Part shown: positions 10,701-20,544 of the stretch, piece after piece
How positions within the stretch are numbered: position 1 is the first letter of the stretch
Layout of the letters: every line of letters starts with the position of its first letter
DNA from: Silene noctiflora
Taxonomy: Eukaryota > Streptophyta > Magnoliopsida > Caryophyllales > Caryophyllaceae
NCBI GenBank assembly: GCA_009801015.1
Contig: VHZZ01008576.1
Location: 11,905 to 41,950, forward strand
Direction of reading: 5' to 3'
Length of the DNA stretch: 30,046 nucleotides
Made by a program: the position numbers and the translations under genes
The notes under the pieces: model-generated
The model's database searches: none
Seen by the model: only the letters and a program-made list of their open reading frames with translations
Told to the model about the DNA's origin: nothing

Positions 10701-13700
10701 GAATGATATTCTTTCCTTTCATTGGTTTTTGAGCTGGATTTGGAATCATGGTTTACTTATTTTGTTAACGCTGGTTAGCTAAGCTATCTGCATCATATCA
10801 TTACTTTTTATATGTGATGTGTTATTCTCTGGTTCTACTCCTCGTTCTGTCATCATCGAGTCCTTATTTGAAAAGTTATCTTGTAGTGTTCCTTATATTA
10901 ATGCATTCTTAGTACTCGCCAAACCTGACTTTTTAACTCCAGTTCTCAGAGCTTCTAGACGTTGACCAATTTGTCGACCTATATGTTCAGATGTCAAGCC
11001 GGCAAAAATGTATTACAATGAACATCAAGATGATAACTAAGGCGCATAAATCAATTTCCTATTATGTAATTACATCATAGACCTTAGTTTAGTTCCTTTT
11101 GTTTTAGGTGGGGGGTAGTTTGTCATTTGAAGTGGCAGCTATTTTTTTTTTTTTGGTGTAAAGGGAGCCTCAAAGGGCGATTTTGATGCTGACGGGATTT
11201 GAACTTAGGTCATGAGCACCACTCTCATAACTTAACCAACTAAGATAGTTGACATCTGCGTAATGACAGTTAGTTGGTAGCTATTCAATACTCTCTCCTT
11301 TCCATTTATTTGTATATGTTCAGGTTTTGCACAATTTTTGAGAAAGAAAAAATAGTGTGTTCAATTTCACAATTTTACCCAAAATGCTCTAACCCTAAGC
11401 CCTAAACCCACCGCCATCAGCCCTAAACCCACCCACCACCCAGCAAACTGTCCACCGCCACGAAAGAAGTGCATTTGCAAGTTTCCTTTTTTGAGCGTTT
11501 GGGTTTGCGAAATTCCTGAGTAGTGACCAGAAACCATAGAAAAATCTGGCCTTAGGGGCCGGGAACTCTGATTTAGCTTGTCTTTAAGAGCTAGAAATAC
11601 TGTGGGTTTAGTTTTCACTCTATCTGGAGCAGTTAATTTGTAATCTTTAAAACAAGCCTATAATTCAGGTTTAAAATAATTTTCCCCTGCCCTCGACACT
11701 TTATTTTCCAAACCCTCAATTATTTAACTTCTCCAATTCAAGCCCTAACAGATCCCATCCAGCAGTGGCTACATCACCTCCCACCTTCTCTATCCTTGCT
11801 TGCATATGTAGCAAACCAGCCATAACCTCGTCTTCCAGCTTGCTTATCAGGCTGTTTTGACGGCGAGTCTCCTTCAATCTCCCTTGAAGGTTTAATCCTC
11901 TATGATAGCTTTTTACATTGTTTTCTTGAGGTTAGCATGTTCTGCATTGTTCTCCCTTTTCCCTTCATATCTTATTAATTAGTGCTACACGATGTGGTCT
12001 GTATTCCGATTTGGTGACTTTTGAGGATATTTGTGGACTATGGTGCTCAAGATAGAATAAAAGGGGCTGGTTATTATGTTCGAGTGTTATTATTAAGAGT
12101 TAGGAGTTCTCTTTTATAATCCCTAGCGCGTAGTAGCACCCATGTCACGAATTCACGATACATGGAAATGTTTTTTGACCCTTCTCTTTAGAATGTGAAT
12201 ATTTTAATTATTGGAACTCCGGGTTGGTTGTAGCGAAATTCCTCCAAAAGAATAGTTAATATCTAGCTTGAGCTGGAAGGTGCTTTGGTTTCTTGTGAGG
12301 TTCTGCACCCATATCCGTCTCTCTCAGAGTAATTCATGGCACATGAAACGTTAGGAGCTCAAATTTCATGAATTCTCTTGTTCTACCATAGGGGTGTTTT
12401 GATTCTTCTCATATGGGTGTGTTGTAATTTTACCATCTTTTTTCCATATAATAAATAGACAACTATTCCTTCCAAATTCCAATCAATATTAAGAAGTACG
12501 AGATGAAGATACCAATATTAGTATTGTTTTGAATATTTATCCTCAAAGTGCAAAAAATAACAAGTAATATAAAATTGACTCCGTACTATTTATTGTATAA
12601 AAATACGTATATGTGAAGTATTTCTGGAGGGAGTAGTTAATACACAGAAAACAAACGTGCGTATAAGAGTGTTCAAGAACAGTTCGGTGAACGCCTGTTC
12701 AATTTAGTTTGGATGTGGTTAAGTTGGGCCAGATCCCAAACCTAAACTAAACTTTTCAAAATAGTTTTTAGTTGTTCGGTTAAATGTCTGAACGGTATTA
12801 ACTGATTCGGTAAAAGCTAAACCTTTAATCGTTCAAATATGTATTTCATTTTATATTTCCGTTTATTTTTAGTGATTTCATCAAATCTTCATGATTGTTT
12901 ATACCCAATACAAATTTACATTAAGTTAGCTTTAGTGTCAATCAATGAAACAAAAGAGAAATTTTCTAATATTATAATTTTTTGAGTTTTAGGTAGAACA
13001 GTTCGGTTAACCTTTTTTCTAAATTCGCGAATCTTAATTGGACGGTTTCCATATCAAAGATAATAGTTCGGTTCACCAAACCTCTATCTCAAAACAGTTC
13101 GGTTAACCAAACCTAAAAAATTCACATGTTTTAGTTTTTCAGTTCGGTTTTTTCGATTCAGTTATATCTGCTCATGCCTACGTGTGTACATGCATTTAGA
13201 TGAGATGGACATATGTGAAGTGTTTGATTATTTTGCAGGGTTGATTGATGAGATTCATAGCATTCTCAGTCGAGCATGGCTTTTGAAAGTGCAGCTTTTG
13301 GTGTCTTTTAGCCCCTTTGTTTTGGTGCTGGGATCCTTTGCCGTATTCATTTATTGGAACGGAAGTGTTGTTCTTGGTACTTACCATCTCGTTATGCTTT
13401 CTTTTTACCCTTGTTTTCCACTTCTGACATATTCTCATCTCTTGTACTCTGCATTTATCTTGACTAGTCTTTGTGTTTCAGGTGCAAAGGAAGCCCATGT
13501 TGTATCTCCTCATTTTGCACAGATAATGTATTTTGCGCTTGTGTCGGCATTATTTAGTGCTCCATTCCACCTAACTTTGCGCCATGGATTTGGTCTACTA
13601 CAAATGTTACGGAAGAGTAAGCCGCTTAGTTTTGCACTGGTCTTTGGGGCTATGGCTGCAGGTGTGGTTTCTGTGCATTTCTTCAGGTGAGATTAGAGAC

Positions 13701-15194
13701 AACTTCTTGATATTTGCTTATGTGATTTTATTCCTGTTCTCGTTGGCCTTGTATATTTGCCTGTGTCACGCTATCATTTACTACTGAAGCACGATGACCA
13801 TCTTTCGGAACTTATTAAAAAATTCCTTATGACTCTGGTGTTACTTGTTCTCCTGAAAAATTTGAAATGGTATTCATTGTGATATTCCGAGGGGAAATGG
13901 TATCAGGAATGAGAGAGAGAATAGGATTGACTATTCATTGAGTTAGTTATGAATATAATCTTACGTTGTGCCTAGTGTCATTTCTCATGTTTTACAGGAG
14001 ATAGGGCGTGAATTATTTATTTATTTTTTCATGAAATTGAAGCTGTACATGTGGGCAGAGTTATTACTTCTCGACCGCACTAATCTACGTTCATATTCAA
14101 TGGAGATGAGTACTTGCGATTTTGTGGCTTCAGAATTTCAGAAAATGACTGATTCGAATTCTCACGCTTCTTATGTTATGAAGTCGCATTCACTATATAT
14201 GATTTTCACATAAATTTCACCATGGGTCACTTGAAAGACTGATAGTCTAACTCCCTTTCCCCGCATTAGATTGGAACCTTTGGTGAACTTGGATAATGTT
14301 TTTATTGTTGTATGATGAATTGATCAATCACTTGTGTTTATTTTTTAACAAAGATGTTGTGCTTCGACTATTGCAGTTTCGCTCATCCTTATCTTCTTGC
14401 GGACAATAGACACTATACATTCTATATTTGGCGGAAGGTCATCAATGCTCACTGGTTGATGAGATACATGTTGGTCCCGGTGTATGTTTACTCATGGCTA
14501 TCGATTTTGGGGATTTTAGGTCAGTAAACCCAGTATTTATGGCTTTCTTTTTCCTTCCATGTTGAATATAACAAGCATTCACTATGTAATAGATCTACTA
14601 ATCAGGTTGTTTTGATCGTTTTCAAGTTGTGTTATTTTGGGTATGGATCAGTTTGAATGGGGGGTCATTTTAGGATTGTGATTATTAAGATTTTTGTGCA
14701 GTCTTCGTGATTATTAAGGTTTGCCAGATCTGCTATGTACTCCGATAATATAAATCAATATGATACTATAATCCACTACTCTGCGTTTGCACTTCTTATA
14801 TTATAAAGAACCGGCTGATCAATCACCCGTAATCCAACTCCACCTACCCTGCCAAAGATGGATTCCGACCTTGAGTCATTAGTGTAATGTTGTTAGTGAA
14901 TATTTGCTGAAGTCCTCTTTCCTTCTTATTACAGGGAAGATTAAGAGCAAAATATGGGTGTTGGCTTATTTCTTGGCTTGCGCTGCCGTTCTTGTGCCTA
15001 CTCCATTGGTTGAGTTTAGATACTATACCATACCGTTCATCATCTTTATGCTTAACAGTGGCATTGAAGAAACTAGAAAGTGGCTTCTTATCGGAATCCT
15101 CTATATAGCAATCAATGTTTTCACCCTTTGTATGTTTCTGTATCGGCCGTTTTACTGGACTCATGAAGCTGGTGTCCAGAGGTTTATATGGTAG
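7786..15194 (+). CDS. ALG10: ALG10 alpha-1,2-glucosyltransferase (eight exons)
   Basis: Exons 7786-7875, 7973-8061, 9276-9609, 10260-10530, 13239-13376, 13482-13686, 14377-14519 and 14935-15194 have GT-AG borders in matching phases and give 1530 nt, 509 residues, as I recall the usual plant length for this family. ALG10 (DIE2/ALG10 family, GT-C fold) is a multi-pass ER membrane enzyme that adds the third, terminal glucose to the dolichol-linked N-glycan precursor, the signal preferred by oligosaccharyltransferase. Visible family marks are an N-terminal hydrophobic segment followed by the acidic motif [12 protein letters not shown] (split by intron 1), then [58 protein letters not shown] and [14 protein letters not shown]. 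Catalysis by the Asp/Glu pair after the first membrane segment is inferred by analogy with other GT-C enzymes. Introns 2 and 4 are long and full of transposon pieces. Product: high confidence. Confidence 0.95.
7876..7972 (+). other. ALG10 intron 1 with Stowaway-like end at the donor
   Basis: This 97-nt intron opens gtactccctccgccccgatt. The bases right after the GT match the Stowaway MITE terminus CTCCCTCCGTCCC closely. No opposite terminus lies in the intron, so it is at most a remnant. Confidence 0.55.
8147..8310 (+). repeat. Au-like SINE fragment with hairpin insert (ALG10 intron 2)
   Basis: The stretch ggtaaggctgca (8148-8159), and then atacgaccccctaccagc with gcgggagcccttgag and a TTGTTGTTTT-like tail (about 8239-8298), resemble the body and 3' end of plant Au-type SINEs. 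Between them lies about 80 bp with a perfect 7-bp stem (ctcaacc 8180-8186, ggttgag 8203-8209) around aaaagcttaagctgat. A related fragment, aaggctgcgtagatccgacc, is at 8360-8379. Family assignment is from memory of the motif and needs a repeat-library search. Confidence 0.45.
8569..8775. mobile_element. Stowaway MITE (Tc1/mariner type) in ALG10 intron 2
   Basis: This 207-bp element has terminal inverted repeats of about 30 bp starting CTCCCTCCGTCC, with one mismatch between the two ends, and a TA duplication on both sides (8567-8568 and 8776-8777). There is no coding capacity. Size, terminus and TA target are diagnostic of Stowaway MITEs moved by mariner-like transposases. Confidence 0.95.
9610..10259 (+). 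other. ALG10 intron 3
   Basis: A 650-nt intron with donor gtaagt and acceptor ttgcag. No further gene or repeat was recognised. Confidence 0.8.
11142..11274 (-). mobile_element. tRNA-derived SINE in ALG10 intron 4
   Basis: On the minus strand a tRNA-like head, with an A-box-like stretch (cttagttggttaagttatg) and a B-box-like gttcaaatccc, is followed by a short body and a 13-base A tail, seen as the T run 11142-11154 on the plus strand. The flanks tggcagctatt (11133-11143) and tggtagctatt (11275-11285) match at 10 of 11 bases and look like the target-site duplication. Order, tail and duplication fit a Pol III-transcribed SINE copied by a LINE reverse transcriptase. Confidence 0.8.
12664..13180. 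mobile_element. hAT-like MITE in ALG10 intron 4
   Basis: This 517-bp segment starts TAAGAGTGTTCAAG and ends CTGCTCATGCCTA, imperfect inverted termini of the hAT TAGGGGTG type. It is flanked by cgtgcgta (12656-12663) and cgtgtgta (13181-13188), 7 of 8 identical, as expected of a hAT 8-bp duplication. The interior holds many AGTTCGGTTAACC-type subterminal motifs. There is no transposase. The right end lies only 50 nt before the splice acceptor of exon 5. Confidence 0.75.
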
Positions 15195-15612
15195 TTAGCA
15201 TGAAACTATTTACAAAAAATGTACTCTTTTTTCGAAGAAGAGTGATCGATCAATTTGGGCGAGAGTTTTTCGTGTTTTCCCTTATGAAAATGTAAGTTTC
15301 TTTATATAGTGATCAATTTTATGAGTACGGTTTTTCTAATTCAGAAAGCAAAAGGGGTTACCATAATCTTCCCAACAATATCGCTGTGTAAAATAAATGG
15401 CAACAATATTGTTGAATTTACACATCATCCGAATCTAAATAAAATAAATCGAAATTTTAGACACGAGTATATTTCCCCTTTCTAAAAGACTGGACTTTCC
15501 AGTAATTCGATCAAAAAGAACAAAAGCCGTAGAGTAGACGAAAATGTTGCGCTAATAAAGCTTCAATACATACTGGAATCGTATTTCTTAGTGCAGGATG
15601 TTAAAAAAAATA

Positions 15613-15684
15613 GGGGTGTTGCGAGAATCGAACTCACGACCTCTCGCACCCGAAGCGAGAATCATACCACTAGACCAAACACCC
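15613..15684 (-). tRNA. tRNA-Pro (anticodon CGG)
   Basis: The 72-nt minus-strand gene runs from 15684. The acceptor GGGTGTT pairs with AACACCC. The anticodon stem TCTCGC/GCGAGA encloses loop TTCGGGT, so the anticodon is CGG (reads CCG, proline). The T arm is GTGAG/CTCGC with loop TTCGATT, and both internal promoter boxes are intact. A plus-strand T run is not where termination would occur; on the minus strand the 3' side reads CCTATTTTTTTT, a Pol III terminator starting a few bases after the gene. It looks functional. There is no intron and no encoded CCA. Confidence 0.95.
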
Positions 15685-16759
15685 ATGTTGTCCTTTAATT
15701 TGAAACTGAAAATTATATTCAATTATGACGTTGATAAGTCTCTCAATGAAGATTATTACTTGGTGAAAAAATAATCTTCAAACGGTTCAACCCCATACCA
15801 ATTATTATTTATCAGCGTAATCATGATAATTATGGTTTTTGATTTCAAGTTTTCCTCCAAATTAAAATGGCTCAGTACGCTCATCAAGAGGATTCAAGAC
15901 AGTTTAATCTTCAATATATCACCGTTATGGTATTATACAATCTTTTATGATGATTAATTATAATTTCATTAGGTTTATAATTATATACATTAGTTTTGGT
16001 GTTTACTGCTTGGTTCACATCACATCTAATGTCGAAATTTCGAATAACTTTACTTTCTACGTAATTGCAATGCGTGGAAAGCGACGTTATTATGAATTAG
16101 AATTCAAATAACAAGAGATTGACTTATTCCAATTTGAAGGAATTATTGCTAAATCACACTTTGTTTCAAAAGATGCCACAATAATATTACAAATTTACAA
16201 TACATGCTCATACTTTAAACAAAAATGAGATGGCGACACCCGAGATATAACTGTAAATTCCTTAGATATTTTCATTCCCCTCCTAACTATTTCAAATTTC
16301 AAACTAATGTTTGTTAAGGGGTATTTTAGTCATTATAGCTATATAGAGCAGTTAGTTGATCGATAAATATAATTATAATATAATAAACAAAAGTGTAGTA
16401 TCTCATATCCATATCAATTTGGTTAGCCACCCCCTAAAATTTCTAACGAGCTTCATGATTACGATCGAGTTTATCCTGGAAAATTGCATTAAAAATCAGT
16501 TTGCCTTAAGCCAGTAGATATGGTCATTAGGGGTCTCTTGTTAAAATGTTCATGTCATATTTGTAATTTTGAAGCCCTAATTTACCTTTTTAATATGTTT
16601 GTTAACATTTCTTACTTGAAAACTAATGATGATTTTAAAAAGTTGAACAATGATTTGGAGTTATAGTAAATATATGATTCAATTTGGATCCAAATACCAT
16701 AAATTGAGTCGTTATTTGCGATTTGGGTGAACCTTAACCGCACATTCATTTTTGTTACT
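15685..16759. other. AT-rich intergenic spacer, no gene seen
   Basis: Only short chance frames and A/T-rich sequence; no repeat border could be fixed. Confidence 0.6.
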
Positions 16760-17168
16760 NNNNNNNNNNNNNNNNNNNNNNNNNNNNNNNNNNNNNNNNN
16801 NNNNNNNNNNNNNNNNNNNNNNNNNNNNNNNNNNNNNNNNNNNNNNNNNNNNNNNNNNNNNNNNNNNNNNNNNNNNNNNNNNNNNNNNNNNNNNNNNNNN
16901 NNNNNNNNNNNNNNNNNNNNNNNNNNNNNNNNNNNNNNNNNNNNNNNNNNNNNNNNNNNNNNNNNNNNNNNNNNNNNNNNNNNNNNNNNNNNNNNNNNNN
17001 NNNNNNNNNNNNNNNNNNNNNNNNNNNNNNNNNNNNNNNNNNNNNNNNNNNNNNNNNNNNNNNNNNNNNNNNNNNNNNNNNNNNNNNNNNNNNNNNNNNN
17101 NNNNNNNNNNNNNNNNNNNNNNNNNNNNNNNNNNNNNNNNNNNNNNNNNNNNNNNNNNNNNNNNNNNN
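16760..17168. other. Assembly gap (409 N)
   Basis: Run of unknown bases; content and true length cannot be known. Apparent open frames across it are artefacts. Confidence 1.
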
Positions 17169-17331
17169 GTTTGTTAATTTGTATTATTTAAGTGTTAAAT
17201 AATTAAATTAATATTTAATTATATAAGATAATTAAATATAAGTCTTATAAGTATTTGTGGGACGAATGTCGGAAATCAAAATGGATACATGTTTGACTAA
17301 CAAATCTCATTAGCAGATTAATTATTTAATG

Positions 17332-17438
17332 TTTGATAAATAGCAGATTACACATAACAATTTAATTTGTTTGAGTTAAATGAAGGCATGAGTGAATCTA
17401 CTATTACAATATGCTGTCCGAATCTACTATTTATCAAA
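17332..17438. repeat. Inverted repeat upstream of the PPR gene
   Basis: The 18-bp arms 17332-17349 (tttgataaatagcagatt) and 17421-17438 (aatctactatttatcaaa) match at 17 of 18 bases. The motif aatctactatt recurs at about 17396, 17421 and 17474. It is probably the core of an old MITE; no duplication was found. Confidence 0.5.
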
Positions 17439-17573
17439 TGCATTGAAACAGCATACAGAGTATTTATTTGGTCAATCTACTATTTAATCCGAAATATGCT
17501 ATTTTTTGTCGGTATGCCTTTTACTGAAAGGGGCCAAAATTAAGATAACTGCCGTTTAAAATACCGTTACATC

Positions 17574-17585
17574 TTTGGCGCCAAA
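17574..17585. promoter_or_regulatory. E2F-type palindrome upstream of the PPR gene
   Basis: TTTGGCGCCAAA is a perfect 12-bp palindrome ending 35 bp before the PPR start codon. It matches the E2F/DP consensus TTTSSCGC read from both strands. Whether E2F binds here is inference; it may lie in the 5' UTR rather than the promoter. Confidence 0.45.
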
Positions 17586-17620
17586 ATAGTACACAACACC
17601 TTGTATTTCTTCACAGCCAA

Positions 17621-19078
17621 ATGAGCATAGGAGGCAAAGCGGTGGAGCGCCGGATCCTCACTCTCCTCCACGACCGCGCAACCCGAAACCGTCTCCTTGA
17701 AATCCACGCCCATTTCCTCCGTCATGAGCTCCACCAGTCTAACCAAGTCCTCTCACATTTTGTCTCCGTTTGCAGGGCCAACGGCAAATTACGACACGCC
17801 GAGCTTGTATTTCAGCAAGCCCATTTCCCCGATCTTCTCCTTTATAATGCCATGATTAAGGGTTATTCAGTCTATGGGCCGCATGAGAAATCGTTGATTC
17901 TCTTTTCTGATATGAAAAATAATAGGGTTTTGCCTAATGAGTATACGTTTGCGCCGTTAATTAAGAGTTGTTGTGGTATTAGGGATCCAAGGGTGGGGAA
18001 GTTTGTTCATTGTGAGGTTATGAAGGTTGGGTTGGAGCGTCGTAATTCGGTTAGAATTGGGGTTGTTGAGTTTTATGCTGCTTGTGGGGATATGGGGGAT
18101 GCCAAGAAGATGTTTGATGAAATGCCTTACAGAGATGTGATTGTTTGGAACTTGATGGTTCGTGGGTTTTGTAAGATTGGGGATGTTGATATGGGATTGC
18201 GTCTTTTTAGGCAGATGAGGGAGCGGAGCATTGTGTCTTGGAATTCGATGATATCTAATTTAGAGAAGTGTGGGAGGGATCGTCAGGCGTTGGATCTGTT
18301 TCACGAAATGCAAGGTAGTGGTGTTTATAGACCGGATGAGGCGACTGTGGTTACTGTTCTACCGGTTTGTGCTCGTTTGGGTGAGTATAGTGTCGGGAAA
18401 TGGTTACAATCGTATGCTCAATCTAGTGGACTTTTTCGAGATTTTGTCACGGTGGGTAATTCAATTGTGAGTTTCTATTGCAAATGTGGAGACTTGGAAA
18501 CAGCTGATAGAGTTTTTAGAGAAATGCCTCGAAAAAATGTGGTTTCGTGGAACACCCTGCTCTCTGGTCTGGCTTTTAATGGGAAGGGCGAGTTTGGGGT
18601 CGACTTCTTCAATGAGATGATTAGTAGAGGTGTGAAACCAAATGATTCAAGTTTTGTAGGGGTTCTAACATGTTGTTCTCATGCAAGGTTGCTTCAGAAA
18701 GGTCGAGATTTGTTCATGTTAATGACTGAGAAATACAAAATTGTCCCCAAACTCGAGCACTATGGATGTATGGCAGACCTCCTTGGACGATGTGGATGTG
18801 TTAGGGAGGCGTATGAGTTGATAAAAAACATGCCTATGAGACCGAGTGCTGCATTATTGGGTTCATTACTTAGTGCTTCGCGCACTTTTTCAGATGTGCA
18901 ACTTGCAGAATACGCTGCTAAAGAGCTCATCAATCTTGAGCCGTGGAATTCTGGTCACTATGTATTATTATCCAATATCTATGCAGAACAAGGGAAATGG
19001 GGAGAGGCTGATGACTTGAGATTACTTATGAAGGAAAAATGTGTCAGAAAGACCACTGGACGTAGCATAGTTGACTAA
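17621..19078 (+). CDS. E-class pentatricopeptide repeat protein (At1g09190-like)
   Basis: An intronless 485-residue protein of PLS-type PPR repeats, closed by an E-domain-like tail. Repeat signatures recur about every 31-36 residues: DLLLYNAMIKGYS (about 70-82), DVIVWNLMVRGFCKIGD (about 171-187), SIVSWNSMISNLEKCG (about 203-218) and NVVSWNTLLSGLAFNGKGE (about 306-324). The C-terminal part (about 400-485) has the E-type NLEPWNSGHYVLLSNIYAEQGKW block and ends SIVD with no DYW deaminase domain. Such proteins bind single-stranded RNA, mostly in mitochondria or plastids, and E-class members often act in C-to-U editing with a DYW partner supplied in trans. Length and motifs closely resemble Arabidopsis At1g09190, from memory. 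The start is the first ATG of the frame; targeting peptide and RNA target are not evident from sequence. Confidence 0.93.
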   Translation: MSIGGKAVERRILTLLHDRATRNRLLEIHAHFLRHELHQSNQVLSHFVSVCRANGKLRHAELVFQQAHFPDLLLYNAMIKGYSVYGPHEKSLILFSDMKNNRVLPNEYTFAPLIKSCCGIRDPRVGKFVHCEVMKVGLERRNSVRIGVVEFYAACGDMGDAKKMFDEMPYRDVIVWNLMVRGFCKIGDVDMGLRLFRQMRERSIVSWNSMISNLEKCGRDRQALDLFHEMQGSGVYRPDEATVVTVLPVCARLGEYSVGKWLQSYAQSSGLFRDFVTVGNSIVSFYCKCGDLETADRVFREMPRKNVVSWNTLLSGLAFNGKGEFGVDFFNEMISRGVKPNDSSFVGVLTCCSHARLLQKGRDLFMLMTEKYKIVPKLEHYGCMADLLGRCGCVREAYELIKNMPMRPSAALLGSLLSASRTFSDVQLAEYAAKELINLEPWNSGHYVLLSNIYAEQGKWGEADDLRLLMKEKCVRKTTGRSIVD

Positions 19079-19660
19079 TGAGCAATGGTTTGATTTTTCC
19101 TCCCTAGCTTACAACTCGTGTTTCCGTTATTCTGCTCGGGAATGAATTGGGTTTCCAGGCCGAATAATTCTAGTCAGGTCAATTTTGTAGGTCTAGCAGT
19201 CAGGCACTCCACATGTATCTATTGTGAACCTGCAACAATAGAGGGTTTTGTTATTGTAATACATGATCTTTCTCTCAAATACTACCTAGTCATTCATTCT
19301 TGATCATATGCTACTACTCCGTAATCCGTATATGCTATACTCAGTCCTGTGTAACATGATTAGGTACATTTTGAACAGTTAGAAATGTGGTTTCAATATG
19401 TGTGGCTCTATGTCAAGTGAGTCAAATCATGTCAAAATTTGCATATGAAAAGCTCATAAGCGCTAAGGATGGTTGCGTTCTTTCTTAACAGAGATTAATG
19501 GCCGCCTACACTGATTAGGGTAGGAAACCCGAAAAGCCAAGATGAAAAATACAATGGTGCTACTATGCTAAAATGCACTTGGCTTACAGTAAGATTGACC
19601 GTGAAAGAAGCAGAAGCTGCTGGCTCTGTCTCTAATTTTTTAGATAAAAAAGAGAGAATT
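19079..19660. other. PPR 3' flank and spacer, no gene seen
   Basis: Probably holds the PPR 3' UTR; no other feature except one TACTCCGTA motif (19315-19323). Confidence 0.5.
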
Positions 19661-19733
19661 TGGAGATGCGGGGTATCGATCCNCGTACCTCTCGCATGCT
19701 AAGCGAGCGCTCTACCATCTGAGCTACATCCCC
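19661..19733 (-). tRNA. tRNA-Ala (anticodon AGC)
   Basis: The 73-nt minus-strand gene runs from 19733. The acceptor GGGGATG pairs with CATCTCC and contains the G3-U70 wobble pair that alanyl-tRNA synthetase recognises. Anticodon stem CTCGC/GCGAG encloses loop TTAGCAT, so the anticodon is AGC (inosine-modified, reads GCU/GCC/GCA). The base at 19683 is N. It lies in the T stem (position 51) opposite a C, so G in the tRNA, C on the plus strand, is expected. A T run follows on the minus strand (from the A run in 19647-19651). Confidence 0.95.
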
Positions 19734-20272
19734 AAGATGTTATTATTTGTTGCGGACAGTTATATTACGCTTTACAAATTTTTAACATGTATTTTAATGA
19801 CACAAATTAAGAAATTAAATGAGGAAATAAATTCAAGATTATTTGATTAAAAATAGTAATTGACATCATCCTCCACTTTTTCATGAGATAATATGAGAAT
19901 TTTTTCTAATTTGGATTCTTAATGTGTGTCTTTAAATAAGATATTAAAAATTCGTTCTTATTAAATCCATTTTATAAAGATAAGGAGGTCATTTTACATG
20001 TCACAAATTCTAAAACAAGACGGTTTTACACTGTGAGACGGTCCATTTTTATAAAAAGTTATGCATTTATATTTATAGCTTTAATAAATATGAAACGGTC
20101 ATACACAAGAATTATTGTTTACATGCTGAGTAGCTTGTTCCAAAATGATTAGAAAATTTTCCCTCAAAAAAATGAGTAGAAAATTTAATGTAAGTCTTTC
20201 GGAATAAGAAGGTAGGAAGTTTGATGTGAGTTAAATAAATATTACAAGGGTTTTTCTAATATGTGCCCTGAG

Positions 20273-20536
20273 TAGAGGTGGGTAAAATTCGGTCCGGACC
20301 AGAACCGGAATTAAAAAATCCGATCCGGTCTTCGGTCCACCATTTTCTTAGATTCCGGTTTCCGGTCTGGGACAAGTTTTTTCCGGTCCAGACAAGATTG
20401 AACCGGAAAGACCGGATTTTATGTTTTTTTATTTTTTTCGGGTCCGGTCCCTGTACGGAATTTTTATAATCCGGTCCGGTGCCGGTCCATAATTTTTGTC
20501 AATTCTGGTCCGATTTTGGACCGTTGCCCACCCCTA
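20273..20536. mobile_element. hAT-type MITE with CCGGTCC motif array
   Basis: This 264-bp element has termini TAGAGGTGGGTAA and TTGCCCACCCCTA (the hAT TAGGGGTGGGCAA type, imperfect) and a perfect 8-bp duplication gccctgag (20265-20272 and 20537-20544). The interior is crowded with CCGGTCC / GGACCGG motifs on both strands, as in subterminal transposase-binding arrays. No transposase is coded; open frames in it are chance. Confidence 0.92.
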
Positions 20537-20544
20537 GCCCTGAG

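Noticed and set aside
11391-11440. CCCTAAACCC-like stretch resembling plant telomere repeat
   Set aside because: Spacing is irregular and mixed with CCACC sequence; no run of TTTAGGG units, so not an interstitial telomere.
12610-12626. ggagggagta, a possible Stowaway end in ALG10 intron 4
   Set aside because: No matching opposite terminus with TA target could be found; kept as a single decayed end at most. The same applies to 28320-28331.
13968-14213. 81-codon open frame in ALG10 intron 6
   Set aside because: No recognisable protein features, lies between well-defined exons 6 and 7, and has no family resemblance.
16727-17191. Open reading frame across the N run
   Set aside because: Exists only because unknown bases contain no stops.
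20278-20469. 63-codon open frame
   Set aside because: Lies wholly within the hAT MITE; composition is set by the CCGG motif array.
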